From positions 35,345,212-35,409,211 of the forward strand of contig OX345636.1 in assembly GCA_947044365.1 (NCBI GenBank): 64,000 bases of DNA. The letters are read 5' to 3'. The notes below the pieces were generated by a model. The model was given only the letters and a program-made list of their open reading frames with translations. It was not told where the DNA came from and made no database searches. This DNA comes from Petrosia ficiformis. Lineage: Eukaryota; Porifera; Demospongiae; Haplosclerida; Petrosiidae. Position 1 is the first letter of the stretch; the number at the start of each line of letters is the position of its first letter. Shown here piece by piece: positions 48,550 through 60,274 of the stretch. Both the position numbers and the translations under genes were made by a program.

Positions 48550-49720
48550 CCAACATGTACGAAGCCAATGTCTCCATAATGATGTGTATGTGGTTATGTG
48601 TTCCTCTTCTGATTTTATTCAAACGGCAACTATACTGATATTATTATATTATTATCCATACCTTGTGTCTATCTATTGGTGATAAGGATGAAAATGTAGC
48701 ATTGTAGGTATGTACTGGTGTGTCATGACCATACAGGGAATTAAATGATACAAGATGTTTTTTTGAATACACTGTACCAACTAAACGTATAAAAGACAAA
48801 ACAAAAACAGACAAACGATTATGTTTTTTCCGTGTCATATAATAATTCAGGCATCTCACTGCCACTTATAAACTGAGCATATTAATGTCACTATTTGATG
48901 GTGGCACTGTATTGCTATGTGTAAGAATGAATTTTTTTCCTTGTTTTTCCTTGTTTTTCCAATTGCTATATTAATTTAGTCATATACACTTACCTCTTTT
49001 CCCACGCAGGTATATAGCAGACTTAGGATTTGGTTTGGAGTGTCTGACAACTCTGGTTGCCATAATTTTGTGACCTACAATTGATATTTCAAATGACATT
49101 CCATCAGTACAGCTTGTACCTTAATTAATTGTTATTTATATTTGTGTTAATTATTACAAGATAGTGTGAAATATCTTTTTAAAGCTCTGGATCTGCTCTT
49201 TCTAATGATGCTTGTTACAGTAATGTATATACTATGAAACAAATTTGTACCAACAATGTACACGTTGATGACATTTTTCGATAACGCTTCCATAATTATG
49301 GGGAATTATGTAGCCAAAATTCATACTTGTGTGGGTTAAAATGTGTAAGCGGCAAGGCGATAACACAAAGCAAAAAGCATTCCTGCAATCTTGATGGAGA
49401 TGTTACGGTTCCGGTTCAACTGTGCAAAAGATATAATTATTAATAATGACAGAATTGATTATTGACAGACAAAAACCAAGATATATAGGGAATATTACAA
49501 CTGAGAAAATTCATTTGCCAACCAACTTAACCCCAAGTTAATTAACTTTGCTTTTTGAGTTATATTCATAAAGAATAAGAAAAAACAGGCAATTTTGATG
49601 TTTGTCAAGTCTCTTATTTGGACATGGTAAAGCTTTGAGTTGTTGAATAGCATCTCTAATACTCTGACTTCTCTTTACTTCTTGCTGGATAGTCCTATCT
49701 ATCATTATATATATACTAGC
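48550..49720. other. No gene recognised
   Basis: AT-rich with scattered short frames; 'ccttgtttttccttgttttt' at about 48938-48958 is a small tandem repeat. Confidence 0.35.
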
Positions 49721-49722
49721 GA

Positions 49723-49835
49723 AATAACAGCCTTCGGCCGTCATTTCTCTAGGTCCTCGCAAAATAATAATGTGTTATAGTCATGAAATAATCAATGATT
49801 AGAAATTATGAAGATGAAAGAGTAATGATGAAGGA
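49723..49835 (-). mobile_element. Candidate Helitron 3' end
   Basis: On the reverse strand a hairpin (acggcc-gaa-ggctgt) is followed about 9 nt later by CTAG and then T, the layout of a Helitron 3' terminus. The preceding 85 bp nearly match 61800-61890, just downstream of the Helitron helicase pseudogene on the same strand, which links the two. Confidence 0.45.
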
Positions 49836-50059
49836 CAGTTTAAGCTAAGCAAGTATAGTATGCTCTAAGCATAGTAGTGTAGTATGGTCATAACAATAAT
49901 TAAAATTTACATACTACAAATGAATGTATCATAATTTAGTCTTGTCCATGTTTGTCTATGTCTCTCCCTAACCTAAACTATTATATATATATACTGTAAT
50001 GTACAGTACAATTTAGTACTGTACATTACAGTATACAATGCATTACGTTACAGTATAAA

Positions 50060-50170
50060 GCCTATACATTTACCCAATTACGCAACAATAACGCAATTAC
50101 CCATTTACACAATTACACAACATATACGCAATTACGCAACATTTACGCATTTACGCAATTAGGAAACAAT
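50060..50170. repeat. TTACGCA/TTACCCA array, island 1
   Basis: Degenerate runs of 'aattacgcaacatttacgca' and 'aattacccattt'. Further islands at 55438-55570, 57187-57666, 58072-58440, 61551-61605 and, inverted, 61752-61795. Confidence 0.9.
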
Positions 50171-50949
50171 TAGGAAAGTGGGTATTTCTTGTCAAAACTG
50201 TGCTCCTTATCGATATGGAAACTGTGTTAATATTCAGGATTCATCTACTTCACAAACTTCGATTTCAGATGACTCAGAAGCGCCTAGTGGTTCATCATTC
50301 CAATTGGTGCCCGACCCGCCATCTTATCTGTTACTCTGCCATCTTATCGTCCAATGTCTTCTGCTACATTTAGGACTAGCCATTAGCCGGAGAAAGTCAG
50401 CCAATTAATTACGTGGGCCGGCTGTATTATGATCTGAGCGGGCCCTGTTAGGCGTGGTTATTTAGATGTGATCAGACGTGGTGGTGTTGGAGTCTCTTAT
50501 ATACGAAAAGGTAAATAATAAGTATAACTCGAATGAAAATAAGATATATATATATTATATGCGTATATAGATAATTAAATATTGTGTATATAATATTGTA
50601 CATAACATAATGATATATATTTAATTAATTTTTATATAGTATATTATATATGGGGGGCGTGCGCCGGCTCCACCGCCCCTAGATCCGCGAAATCCTAGTT
50701 TCTCCAAGGGATGCTCGTGAGTGGTTTTGGTGTAACAAGATTGACAAAGGTTAAAATCCTATTAGGAATTAAAATATATACAATATATAACTAGAAGAAT
50801 GTAGAAACATTGTGGGGGCGAGCCTTCCCGAGTTTATATGCATGCCCATTGCTACATACACATTTAGTTGCATGGGAAATCGAAGTGAAGAGATCATGGC
50901 CAGTAGTAACTTGAAGAGGAAATTGGAATTTGACAATTTTGATGTATCT

Positions 50950-51559
50950 GAAATTGGAAATGAAATACAGCTTTGGTTCACGGTAGAGTAATAGAGATGT
51001 TGCCAATAAAAATTGCCGAAAAAATAAACATACAGAAGATGAACTCAGATTCGCCAAATCAGCATGGTATTTTTCTATCTTCTGACTTTGTGTACGCAAT
51101 TGTCTTGTTTGTTGATGTTTGTCTCTGTCGAGCTGCAGTCTACGTTGTCTTACTTCTGGTGTTTCTAAAGACATTCTTTCCTGCCGATTATGACTTAGTT
51201 GAGCTAGTCTGGCAGCTCTCTGGTCATCATTTTCAGTAGACAGTCTTTGTCGCTGATTGTGATTTAGGTGAGCTAGTCTAGCAGCTCTCTGGTTGTCACT
51301 TTCCGTAGATAGTCTTTGTTGCTGATTATGACTTAGCTGAGCTAGTCTGACTGCTCTCTGGTCATCAGTTTCAGAAGTTCCTTCGTTCACGATAGGCCCT
51401 TTGACGGTCAAGCCTAGCACGACGTTTTTCAGGAGTTTCTGATTCTCTACGCCGTCTATCTGAGATCCTGCCTTTTTTCAGTCGCTCTTGGCGCTGTTCA
51501 GGAGTTTCTTCTTGTCGTGTTCTCTTCGCTCTTATTTTAGTTGAAGCCATTTTGAACAC
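50950..51559 (-). pseudogene. Basic repeat protein (RAARLA repeats), Helitron-N-terminus-like
   Basis: Starts MASTKIRAKRTRQEETPEQR with a run of Arg/Glu repeats (ESETPEKRRARLDRQRAYRE). After a one-base shift near 51370 come four similar units (DDQRAVRLAQLSHNQ, DNQRAARLAHLNHNQ, DDQRAARLAQLSHNR, TPEVRQRRLQLDRDK). Such repeats are common at the N-terminus of metazoan Helitron proteins, but no Rep or helicase domain follows and the carrier has TIRs. Predicted helical and strongly charged. It may be a captured piece. Confidence 0.55.
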
Positions 51560-51710
51560 GTGTGTACGGATAATTTTTTTAAAATTATTTTCATTGCATG
51601 TATTATAAGAGTTTTAACGGTAAGAAGTCGTATCTATGTATATATATATATATATATATCGACAGAATCTCGTTTACACGACTAGTGTGGGGCTCGCTCA
51701 GGCTCGCCCC

Positions 51711-51745
<35 letters not shown>

Positions 51746-51969
51746 ATATATATATAATTATGTATATGTATTTATATAATTATACACAACTATAACACAA
51801 GTAGTAAAATTAATCTTTAAGCTAACTATTCAGTGGTACAGCAAAAATGACAAGTGTAATATTGTGGTAAAAATGTCAATTTTGGTATGGTACACGAAAG
51901 ATGTAGCCACATGGAACATGTATCGCATTGAATCCACTGTATCACTTGGTTACTATGGTTAATGTCATT

Positions 51970-52497
51970 TACAAATACTTTTTAAATTCAGCAGTGCTGT
52001 AAAGAGTGATGTTACTGACCTTGGTGATAATCCTTGTAGTTTATCAATTAGCTGGATGAAATATTCATGAGCATCTTGATAAACCCCAGGTATAAAAGAT
52101 TGGTGTGTTGCTAAAATTGTTTTTAAAGTATTTGCTTTATTTCATAATTCATGTATTTTCTCACTTTGCAGGGTTTCAGTGAATAACTTGGACTGAAGTA
52201 CAGTGGGTGTATTATTATATTTATACTGCTCAAACAAGTTTTGAATAGTGTTTGAGAAACATGGTTTTAATTTTAATAAATTTCATGTACAGTTTTTGTT
52301 TTGATTATAAACAGAGTAATGTTTATTACCATTTCTTCCACACTTTGTACATAACTGATGATCTTCTGTTATCTTTGATGACAGTGACAAGAAAACAGGA
52401 TGGTTAAAGAGGCAGTGAATAACACTGCTGGCAAAGCAGTTATTAGATGTATTACTTATACCAGGTGGCATTAGTACTTCAACATTGAAAGACTGCA
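51970..52497 (-). pseudogene. USP-type (C19) deubiquitinase fragment
   Basis: From the ATG at 52495-52497, PPGISNTSNNCFASSVIHCL matches the catalytic Cys box of ubiquitin-specific proteases (GxxNxxNxCxxxSxxxxL). A C-x2-C (LCTKC) follows and then a GT donor. Further on, HQSFIPGVYQDAHEYFIQLI matches the conserved Q-D-A-H-E-F block, after an in-frame TGA. The catalytic His box is not seen. Truncated and broken; probably a captured host or TE protease piece within the TIR element. Confidence 0.65.
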
Positions 52498-55437
52498 TTT
52501 TGGTACCACGTGGTTACACGTGGGGTTATGCGCATGCGCGTAAGTTGGCTAACTTTCTCCGGCTAATGGCTAGTACATTTAGGTGGGGTTCTGTTGATGG
52601 TGGTACATTCATAGATGGTCTCAATAGAGCATATGAGGAAGTAACTGAATGGAAGAATAACTGTTTTAAACTACCACAAGGAATGCAAGGAAAACACTTT
52701 GTTTCCGAGCTTGCGAGACTTTTCGAAGCATTTGCTACACGTTCTCCACTGGAATCTATTGCTTTGAAAGCTGCTATTGTTATGCCTATTCTTGTTTTAC
52801 AGAAACCTAGAAGAAATTCAAAATCTAGAGAACATTGTGATTGTCTTGAGCGGAGAATGGCACTATGGTTAGGTGGAGATTTGAATGAATTGGTTAAGGA
52901 AGGCAGGATCGCCTTACACGACAACATGCTAGAAATAAATTACAAATTAGTGAGTTTAATCAGAATATATCTAAGTCTTTTACTAAGTTGATGTTTGAGG
53001 GAAAAACTGGTGCTGCAATTAGTCTATTATCAGAGTGTGGACATAGCTCATTGTTACACCCTAGTGATGTCACAGATAATGGGAGATCGATTTATGATAC
53101 TCTTAAGGATAAACATCCAGCCGCTGCACCATTGAATGAAGATTCTATTATTCGTGGTTCTCCTCCGGATTTCCATCCAGTTATTTTTGATAGTATAGAC
53201 GGTGCCTTGGTTAGATCAGTCTCTCTACACACCTCAGGTGCTGCTGGTCCGTCTGGTGTTGATGCTTGGGCTTGGAGGAAGTTATGTACATCTTATAAAA
53301 AAGCATCGCTGAATCTGTGCCATAGCCTTGCTCTTACTGCAAAACGTATTGCTGTTGAATTTGTTGACCCTGCTGGTATCTCTTCTCTACTTTGCTGTCG
53401 TCTCATAGCCTTGGACAAATGTCCAGGAGTGAGGCCGATTGGCATTGGGGAGGTACCTAGACGTATCATTGCTAAGGCCATTCTTTCTGTGGTGAGAGAT
53501 GACATTCAGGAGGCTGTTGGTAGCTCACAACTTTGTGCTGGTCAGATTGCTGGTGTGAAAGCAGCTGCACATGCTATAAGAGATGCCTACAAAGATGTCG
53601 AAACTGAAGCTGTTCTACTTGTAGACGCTAGTAATGCTTTTAATTGTCTGAATCGTTTGGTTGCACTGAATAATATCCAATTCATCTGTCCTCCCTTAGC
53701 TACCGTCATTATTAATACCTACAGAAATTCGTCTGAGTTGTTTATTGGTGGAAAACTATTGTTCTCAGAAGAAGGTACTACTCAGGGGGACCCTTTGGCC
53801 ATGCCTTTTTATGCATTGTCTACTGTGCCTTTAATCAACAAGTTACCTTCAGCTAAGAATGTTTGGTATGCAGATGATGCTGCTGCGGTTGGTAAGATCA
53901 ATGATGTAAGGAAATGGTGGAATGATATTGTCACTTATGGGAGTGGCTTTGGATATTTTGTCAATGCCTCTAAGACGTGGTTGGTGGTAAAAGAAGAACA
54001 TTACTCTTCAGCTGTATCTGTTTTCTATGGAACAGGGGTTAATATTACATATGAAGGGAGACCTCATTTGGGTGCACCCATTGGTTCGAAATCTTATGTT
54101 GATAAGTTTATTATTGAAAGATTGCAGTTTGGAAGAGTGAGCTTGTCACTCTATCATCAATAGCCCAGTGTCAACCACATGCCGCCTATGCTGCCTACAT
54201 ACATGGTTTTAGGCATAAATGGTCCTTTATTTCAAGAACAACACCTGATATTAGTGTGCTTTTTGCACCATTGGAAGAAACTATTCGTTCCATGTTTATT
54301 CCATCTCTTACAAGAAAACCACCTCCTAGTGATGATCTAAGATCCTTGTTTTCAATTCCAGCTCGAGCTGGTGGCTTAGGTATCTCAAATCCAATAAAAA
54401 TGGCTGATCTAGAATATTCCTCTTCTCGTAAAGTATGTGATCCTCTCATTGGTTTGATATTAGGTAAAAGGATGAATTTTGACACACCATACTCAGTGAT
54501 AGCCTATGAAAAAATTCTTCTTAAACGTGATCTAGTACAAGAAAGGAAGACCTGGTACTCTGAGCGAGTTACAGAGATAAGAGAAACGTTATCGGAAGAC
54601 CTATGTCGAAGTATGGACCTTGCTAGTGAGAGAGGTTCTTCTGCATGGTTGACATGCCTTCCAATTAAGGAGTATGGCTTTTGCCTCCATAAAAGAGCTT
54701 TTTCAGATGCACTTGCATTGAGATATGGCTGGATGCCAAAGGATGTTCCTCTTCACTGTGCCTGTGGGCAAAGTTTCAATGTTAGTCATGCACTTTCCTG
54801 TCCTCGAGGTGCATACCCTTCTATCAGGCACAACGAAGTTAGAGATTTGACTGCGCATCTTTTAACTGAAGTGTGTCATGACGTGAAGATAGAGCCTGAG
54901 TTACAACCTATTCCTAAAGGAGTTTCTTTTCCAGCGTCAACGATAACTACTGAAGGTGCTCGCCTGGATATTGCCATGAATGATTTCTGGGGTGGAAGAT
55001 TTGAAAAGTCTTTCATAGATGTGAGAATTTTTAATCCTCATGCTCCTTCAAATAAAAAGGAAAGTATCTCTGCATCATATTTGAAACATGAGAAAAACAA
55101 GAAAAGATCATATGAAAATCGTGTGTGAGAGATTGAGTTTGCAACCTTTACACCTATAGTAATGTCTGCAAGCTACTATTTTTTATAAAAGGCTAGCTTC
55201 TCTGTTAGCTATTAAAAGAGATGAACAATCATATAGTCAAATGTTAAATTGGTTGAGATGCCACCTATCTTTCTCTTTGCTACGCTCAGCTATTCAGTGT
55301 ATTCGTGGGGCTAGATCTTCATTCCACCTCCCAGATCACACCGTACCGATGGACCTTATCACCACCAATTCTTATATTTAAATTCTGTTCTAACTTTATT
55401 TTGAATCTCGTTCTACTTTTATTTTATTTTAATTAGG

Positions 55438-55573
55438 AAACATTTACGCATTTACCCAATTACGCAACATTTACGCAATTACGCAACAATTACGTAACAT
55501 TTACGCAATTACGCAATATTTACCCAATTAAGCATTTACGCATTACGCAATTACGCATTTACCCAATTCTGCC
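55438..55573. repeat. TTACGCA array, island 2
   Basis: 'catttacgcaattacgcaac' type units between the two RT copies. Confidence 0.9.
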
Positions 55574-57186
55574 TTTAGAGATGCAATTGCCCTACGGTAT
55601 GGTTGGTCACCTACTCGTCTACATTCCAAACATCCTCAGGGTCAGCCTATTTCGTCTTCTGATTATATCTATCCACTTCAGTCAGACTTTGACCCTCATC
55701 CTGTCATCTTTGAGAAACTCACTGGTTCTCTTATTAAATCTGTGGCTCAACGTACACGAGGATCTGCTGGTCCCTCTGGGGTTGATGCTGCTGAATGGAG
55801 GCGTCTCTGTTCTTGCTTTAAGAGATCGTCTGATGAACTTTGTTCTGCCCTTGCTGCTGTGGCCCGTAGGTTATGTTCTGAGTATGTTGACCCTGCCGGA
55901 CTCTCAACGTTTGTTGCAAGTCGGCTGAATGCTCTCGACAAGAACCCTGGGGTTTGCCCCATCGGTGTTGGTGAGGTCTGTCGACGTATAATTGGCAAGG
56001 CAATCCTTTGTGTTATTGGTTTGGACATCCAAGAGGCTGCCCAATGATTCTCTCAGGGATCTCTTTTCTCTCCCAGCACGCTTTGGTGGAATGGGAATTA
56101 TTAATCCTGTGATTACTGCAGTTGACCAACATTCTAAATCCATAGATGTCTCACAACCACTTATTGATCTAGTTCTTCGTCAGGACTTGGATCTCTCAAT
56201 CAATACTCTTTGTACTCAGCTGAAGATTAAGGTAGATCTGAAGAAGGCAACTGATACAAAGTTAAAGGAGAAGGCTGTTAAGGTATGTGACTGTTTGTCT
56301 GATGATATGAAATGTGCTGTGTTAAACTCATCTGAAAAGGGAGCTTCCAGTTGGCTCACGGTTGTTCCTCTCCGATCACATAACTTTGCTCTATACAAAT
56401 CAGCCTTTAGAGATGCAATTGCCCTACATACCGTTGGTCACCTACTCGACTTCCATTAAAATGTGTGTGTGGAAATGATTTTACTGTTGAACATGCCTTA
56501 AGTTGTTCCCATGGTGGCCTGCCATCTCAGCGTCATAATGAGTTATGTGACTTCACTGCATCTCTTATGTCTGATTTTTGTAAAGACGTTAAAACCGAAC
56601 CTGACCTTCAACCTTTATCTGGAGAATCACTTCGTTATCGCACATCTATAACTGATGACGAGGCCAGGCTTGATGTTCGTGCTCTTGGCTTCTGGGGTTG
56701 CAAATCTACTAGAGACTATTTTGATGTGAGGGTCTTCAATCCATTTGCTAAATCATATCGTAAGAAAGCTGTAGATACTGTGTACAGGCAATTGGAGCAA
56801 CTGAAGAGACGTGCATATGATCAGAGAGTTCGCGAAATTAAACATGGTACCTTCACACCACTTATTTTCTCTGCTACTGGAGGCCTTGGTAAGGCTGCTC
56901 ATGTTACCTTCCGTAGACTAGCCTCTCTTCTATCTGTAAAATGGGATGACCACTACAATCAGGTGATCAGGTGGCTGCACTGCCATATTTCCTTTTCTCT
57001 TTTACGGTCAGCTATCTCCTGTATTCGTGGCTCTTGTACATCTCCTATGTTTGACTATCACTCCATTAGCCTCGCGGTGGTGGAGTCCAAATTGTTTACC
57101 TAACTGTTTATTGGACTGTATTTTATTATTTCTTTTCATTATATTATTGGATGTTTACATTTATTATTATTATATTTAAAATTAAA
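55574..57186 (+). pseudogene. Retroelement copy 2: RT core deleted, 5' end permuted
   Basis: Homologous to copy 1 but rearranged. It opens with AFRDAIALRYGW-type sequence that belongs in the C-terminal part and fuses at once to the region upstream of the RT (HPVIFEKLTGSLIKS). It reads through GSAGPSGVDAAEWRRL and PIGVGEVCRRIIGKAIL, then jumps after DIQEAA straight to NDSLRDLFSLPARFGGMGI. The polymerase core with DASNAFN, TQGDPLAM and YADD is missing (about 0.8 kb). After a small break near 56430 the nuclease part is well kept: CVCGNDFTVEHALSC, RHNELCDF, EPDLQPL, ARLDVRALGFWG, YFDVRVFNP, ending at 57103. A-rich 3' tail, then array. Confidence 0.8.
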
Positions 57187-57666
57187 ATTAAAAAAATTTA
57201 CCCATTTACGCAATTACGCAACATTTACGCAATAACGTATTTACCCATTTACGCAATTACGCATTTACTTAATTACGCAACATTTACGCAATTACGCATC
57301 ATGCAATTATGCAATATTTACGCAATTACGTATTTACCCATTTACGCAATTACGCATTATGCAATTACGCAACATTTACGCAATTACGTATTTACCCATT
57401 TACGCAATTACGCATTTACAGAATTACGCATCTACGCAATTTCGCATTTACTTAATTACGCAACATTTACGCAAATACGTATTTACCCATTTACGCATTA
57501 CGAAATTACGTATTTACCCATTTACGCATTATGCAATTACGCAACATTTACGCAATTACGTATTTACCCATTTACGCAATTACACATTACGCAATTACGT
57601 TATTTACCCATTTACGCAATTATGCATTTACTTAATTACGCAACATTTACGCAATTACGTATTTAC
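57187..57666. repeat. TTACGCA array, island 3
   Basis: About 480 bp of 'tttacccatttacgcaatta' / 'cgcaacatttacgcaatt' units with larger irregular periods. Confidence 0.95.
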
Positions 57667-58071
57667 TTTTTTTTTTTTTTTTTTTTTTTTGGCATAATTG
57701 CATAATAATTATAATAATAATAAATGTAAACATCCAATAATATAATGAAAAGAAATAATAAAATACAGTCCAATAAACAGTTAGGTAAACAATTTGGACT
57801 CCACCACCGCGAGGCTAATAGAGTGATAGTCAAATATAGGAGATGTACGAGAGCCACGAATACAGGAGATAGCTGACCGTAAAAGAGAAAAGGAAATATG
57901 GCAGCGCAGCCACCTGATCACCTGATTGTAGTGGTCATCCCATTTTACAGATAGAAGAGAGGCTAGTCTACGGAAGGTAACATGAGCAGCCTTACCAAGG
58001 CCTCCAGTAGCAGAGAAAATAAGTGGTGTGAAGGTACCATGTTCAATTTCGCGAACTCTCTGATCATATGC
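57667..58071 (-). mobile_element. 5'-truncated antisense retroelement copy with poly(A) tail
   Basis: A T-run of about 24 at 57667-57690 (poly(A) on the minus strand) is followed by the near-exact reverse complement of 56812-57160, the 3' end of copy 2. It ends abruptly at 'gcacgtatttaccc' into the array. Truncation at the 5' side plus a 3' poly(A) is the mark of target-primed reverse transcription. Confidence 0.9.
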
Positions 58072-58437
58072 ACGTATTTACCCATTTACGCAATTACGCA
58101 TTACGCAATTACGCATTTACACAATTACGCATCTACGCAATTTCGCATTTACTTAATTACGCAACATTTACGCAATTACGTATTTACCCATTTACGCAAT
58201 TATGCATTATGCAATTACGCAACATTTACGAAATTACGTATTTACCCATTTACGCAATTACACATTACGCAATTACGTATTTACCCATTTACGCAATTAC
58301 ACATTACACAATTACGTATTTACCCATTTACGCAATTATGCATTTACTTAATTACGCAACATTTACTCAATTACGTATTTACCCATTTACGCAATTACGC
58401 AACATTTACGCAATTACGCATTTACGCAATTACACAA
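58072..58437. repeat. TTACGCA array, island 4
   Basis: Same units as island 3, up to the TTAA at which the Kolobok-like element is inserted. Confidence 0.95.
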
Positions 58438-59005
58438 TTAAAGGGAGGCTACCATGCAAAGTTATCAAAACATTTTTCGCATTGAAAATTGTTGTTTAGT
58501 TGTATAAAGAATAAAAATATTTTTTTCGCAACTATACGCACCTATATTGTAAAGAAAGACAGTGTTCCTCCTCTTGTTTGCACTTCCAACCATTTTTTTC
58601 CCGGTTTGTAGGCGTGGTTATTTAGTGACATCACAAGTGGAACGATGGCTTTCCAGCGAGCAATCTTCTCGGAAGTAGTTATTCTGAATTGGAATTCGAA
58701 GAAGAGCAAACAAGTGTTATTGAACCGTATCAGTATGAGCCAGTAGATAATACAAGCTCAGGTGGTGACACTGCTACTGAAGAATCACTGGATGATAGGA
58801 GACTGCTCAATACAGAATGGTACTAATATTTTTATGCAGCTGTAGGCATGAGTTTTGTGCGTAATCGTTCTATAGGTGCAACTGTGCATATTGTCAATGC
58901 ATGCCTACAAGTATTGAATGCATTTGTTGCCATGAAGTGGATAGCATTGTAGAAAAGATGTATGAAAGTGAGCTTTCTTGTATCACTGAACACGAAGGCT
59001 TTGAA

Positions 59006-59222
59006 CACTGCAAAAAATAACAGGTTTTCTGATGTGCATTAAGAGAAACCTATAAGGAAACATGAGAGAAATTTAGTAGAATCCACTGGAAACATGAAGA
59101 CAATGCATGTTTTTGAAATATGCCGTGTCTGTGCGTTTTCTTAAGAATCTACAGAGTTTTTGTCATGTTTCCTTACAGGTTTCTCTTAACGCACATCAGG
59201 AAACCAGTTATTTTTTGCAGTG
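59006..59222. mobile_element. CACTA-type MITE with 3-bp duplication
   Basis: Ends 'cactgcaaaaaataacaggt' and, inverted, 'cactgcaaaaaataactggt', with inverted match continuing through 'aagagaaacct' and 'aaggaaacatga'. GAA flanks both sides (59003-59005, 59223-59225). CACT termini and a 3-bp duplication fit CACTA/EnSpm. Removing it restores the ballast reading frame. Confidence 0.85.
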
Positions 59223-59269
59223 GAAGCAGTTTGTTTAAATTTATGGGTTATACAGGCAGCTTACTTTAA

Positions 59270-60274
59270 GGTGGTACTAGGGAGTGGGCGGATGCGACTC
59301 CAATCAGTTTCAAAATAGAATATTATATAATATGACTCTAACCTGGTGTAATGGCAACCTTCATATCTTCTAATCACCTTTATAGGGTCCTGGAAGCTTC
59401 TTGCTGCATACAATCTGGTTCCATTCTGTATTTTTTGGAAGCCACACCCACCCGGGGGTATAATTATTGGGCCTAAATGTTTTCACTGATAGTTTATTTT
59501 CAGAAACAAACCTAAACACGCCCCACGGGTGGTGGAGGGGCGGTGGGTGGTAAACAATGGCGGGTAACTGTAGTTGCTCTCTGAGAAAGATCGGAGTTTG
59601 ATAGTGCCTAGAAAGGTAGATTTTATGGTTTCAGTGAAAAGCTACAGAATTCAGCTTTCTTCAGCCTCTTGTAACTATAAAAGTAAAATGAATTTCCAGA
59701 AAACGGCTCTATTTGTTTTCTCTAAATGCATTGTACTTGGTGCATGCCATGATTGGTGGGCGTGGCTTTCTCCGTTTTGTACTTATTGCGATTACAAAAA
59801 TATATAAATGTCCATTTTTGTAATCGCAATAAGTACAAAACGGAGAAAGCCACGCCCACCAATCATGGCATGCACCAAGTACAATGCATTTAGAGAAAAC
59901 AAATAGAGCCGTTTTCTGGAAATTCATTTTACTTTTATAGTTACAAGAGGCTGAAGAAAGCTGAATTCTGTAGCTTTTCACTGAAACCATAAAATCTACC
60001 TTTCTAGGCACTATCAAACTCCGATCTTTCTCAGAGAGCAACTACAGTTACCCGCCATTGTTTACCACCCACCGCCCCTCCACCACCCGTGGGGCGTGTT
60101 TAGGTTTGTTTCTGAAAATAAACTATCAGTGAAAACATTTAGGCCCAATAATTATACCCCCGGGTGGGTGTGGCTTCCAAAAAATACAGAATGGAACCAG
60201 ATTGTATGCAGCAAGAAGCTTGCAAGACTAGAAACTGATTGGAGTAGCATCCGCCCACGGAAAAGACTACAACC
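59270..60274. mobile_element. 1-kb palindromic (foldback) element with TTAA duplication
   Basis: Two arms of over 400 bp meet at about 59810. Arm ends are 'ggtggtactag...gtgggcggatg' and its inverse; TTAA lies at 59266-59269 and 60275-60278. The inner ~240 bp of each arm appear identical, and both arms can encode the same 76-residue frame (MLSEKDRSLIVPRK). The left arm has an extra ~85 bp near 59320-59395. It interrupts the ballast-like gene; removal with one TTAA restores the frame (AAYF to NYQQ). Confidence 0.9.

Larger units (their letters stand above)
50375..52574 (-). mobile_element. 2.2-kb TIR transposon with 9-bp duplication inside the RT gene
   Basis: Inverted ends 'actagccattagccggagaa' and its reverse complement (about 30 bp, one or two mismatches) are flanked by an exact 9-bp duplication, acatttagg (50366-50374 and 52575-52583). 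Nine-bp duplications with TIRs suggest a Mutator-like element. Removing it restores the RT frame. It carries two minus-strand gene remnants (USP-like and basic-repeat) and (TA)n tracts at about 51638-51658 and 51714-51740. No transposase is seen. Confidence 0.9.
50178..55380 (+). pseudogene. Reverse transcriptase with CCHC and restriction-like endonuclease
   Basis: After skipping the insertion at 50375-52574, the frame continues from SSATFR into RWGSVDGGTF. It then shifts near 52945 and 54130 and meets an in-frame TGA at 55126. RT blocks are clear: RPIGIGEVPRRIIAKAIL, LVDASNAFN, TTQGDPLAM, VWYADDAAAVG. After the polymerase come CACGQSFNVSHALSC (a C-x-C-x7-H-x3-C knuckle), then RHNEVRD, EPELQP, ARLDIA and FIDVRIFNP, matching the order of an R2-type restriction-like endonuclease (R-H-N, then PD-(D/E)xK-type acidic residues). 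This RT family is abundant in cnidarians and sponges. Copy 2 has CGC where this copy has TGA. Confidence 0.85.
50171..55437 (+). mobile_element. Retroelement copy 1 (RT plus C-terminal restriction-like nuclease), interrupted
   Basis: Flanked on both sides by the TTACGCA array. 'aattaggaaaca' occurs just before it (50158-50170) and again at its 3' end (55433-55444), a plausible target duplication. The coding region (described separately) is split by a DNA transposon at 50375-52574. The 3' end is T/A-rich without a clear long poly(A). R2-like architecture suggests a non-LTR retrotransposon. Confidence 0.75.

Noticed and set aside
50060..50170. Telomeric repeat
   Set aside because: The unit TTACGCA/TTACCCA is degenerate and internal; animal telomeres use TTAGGG (CCCTAA), and no pure run is present.
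51598..51795. Open frame of alternating Ile/Tyr
   Set aside because: Translation of (TA)n tracts.
57151..58499. Long open frames such as NYATFTQLRIYPFTQL repeated many times
   Set aside because: They are translations of the TTACGCA microsatellite in several frames, not proteins.
59574..60041. Conserved 76-residue frame present on both strands
   Set aside because: The identity follows from the palindrome; no family is recognised and no other coding evidence exists.
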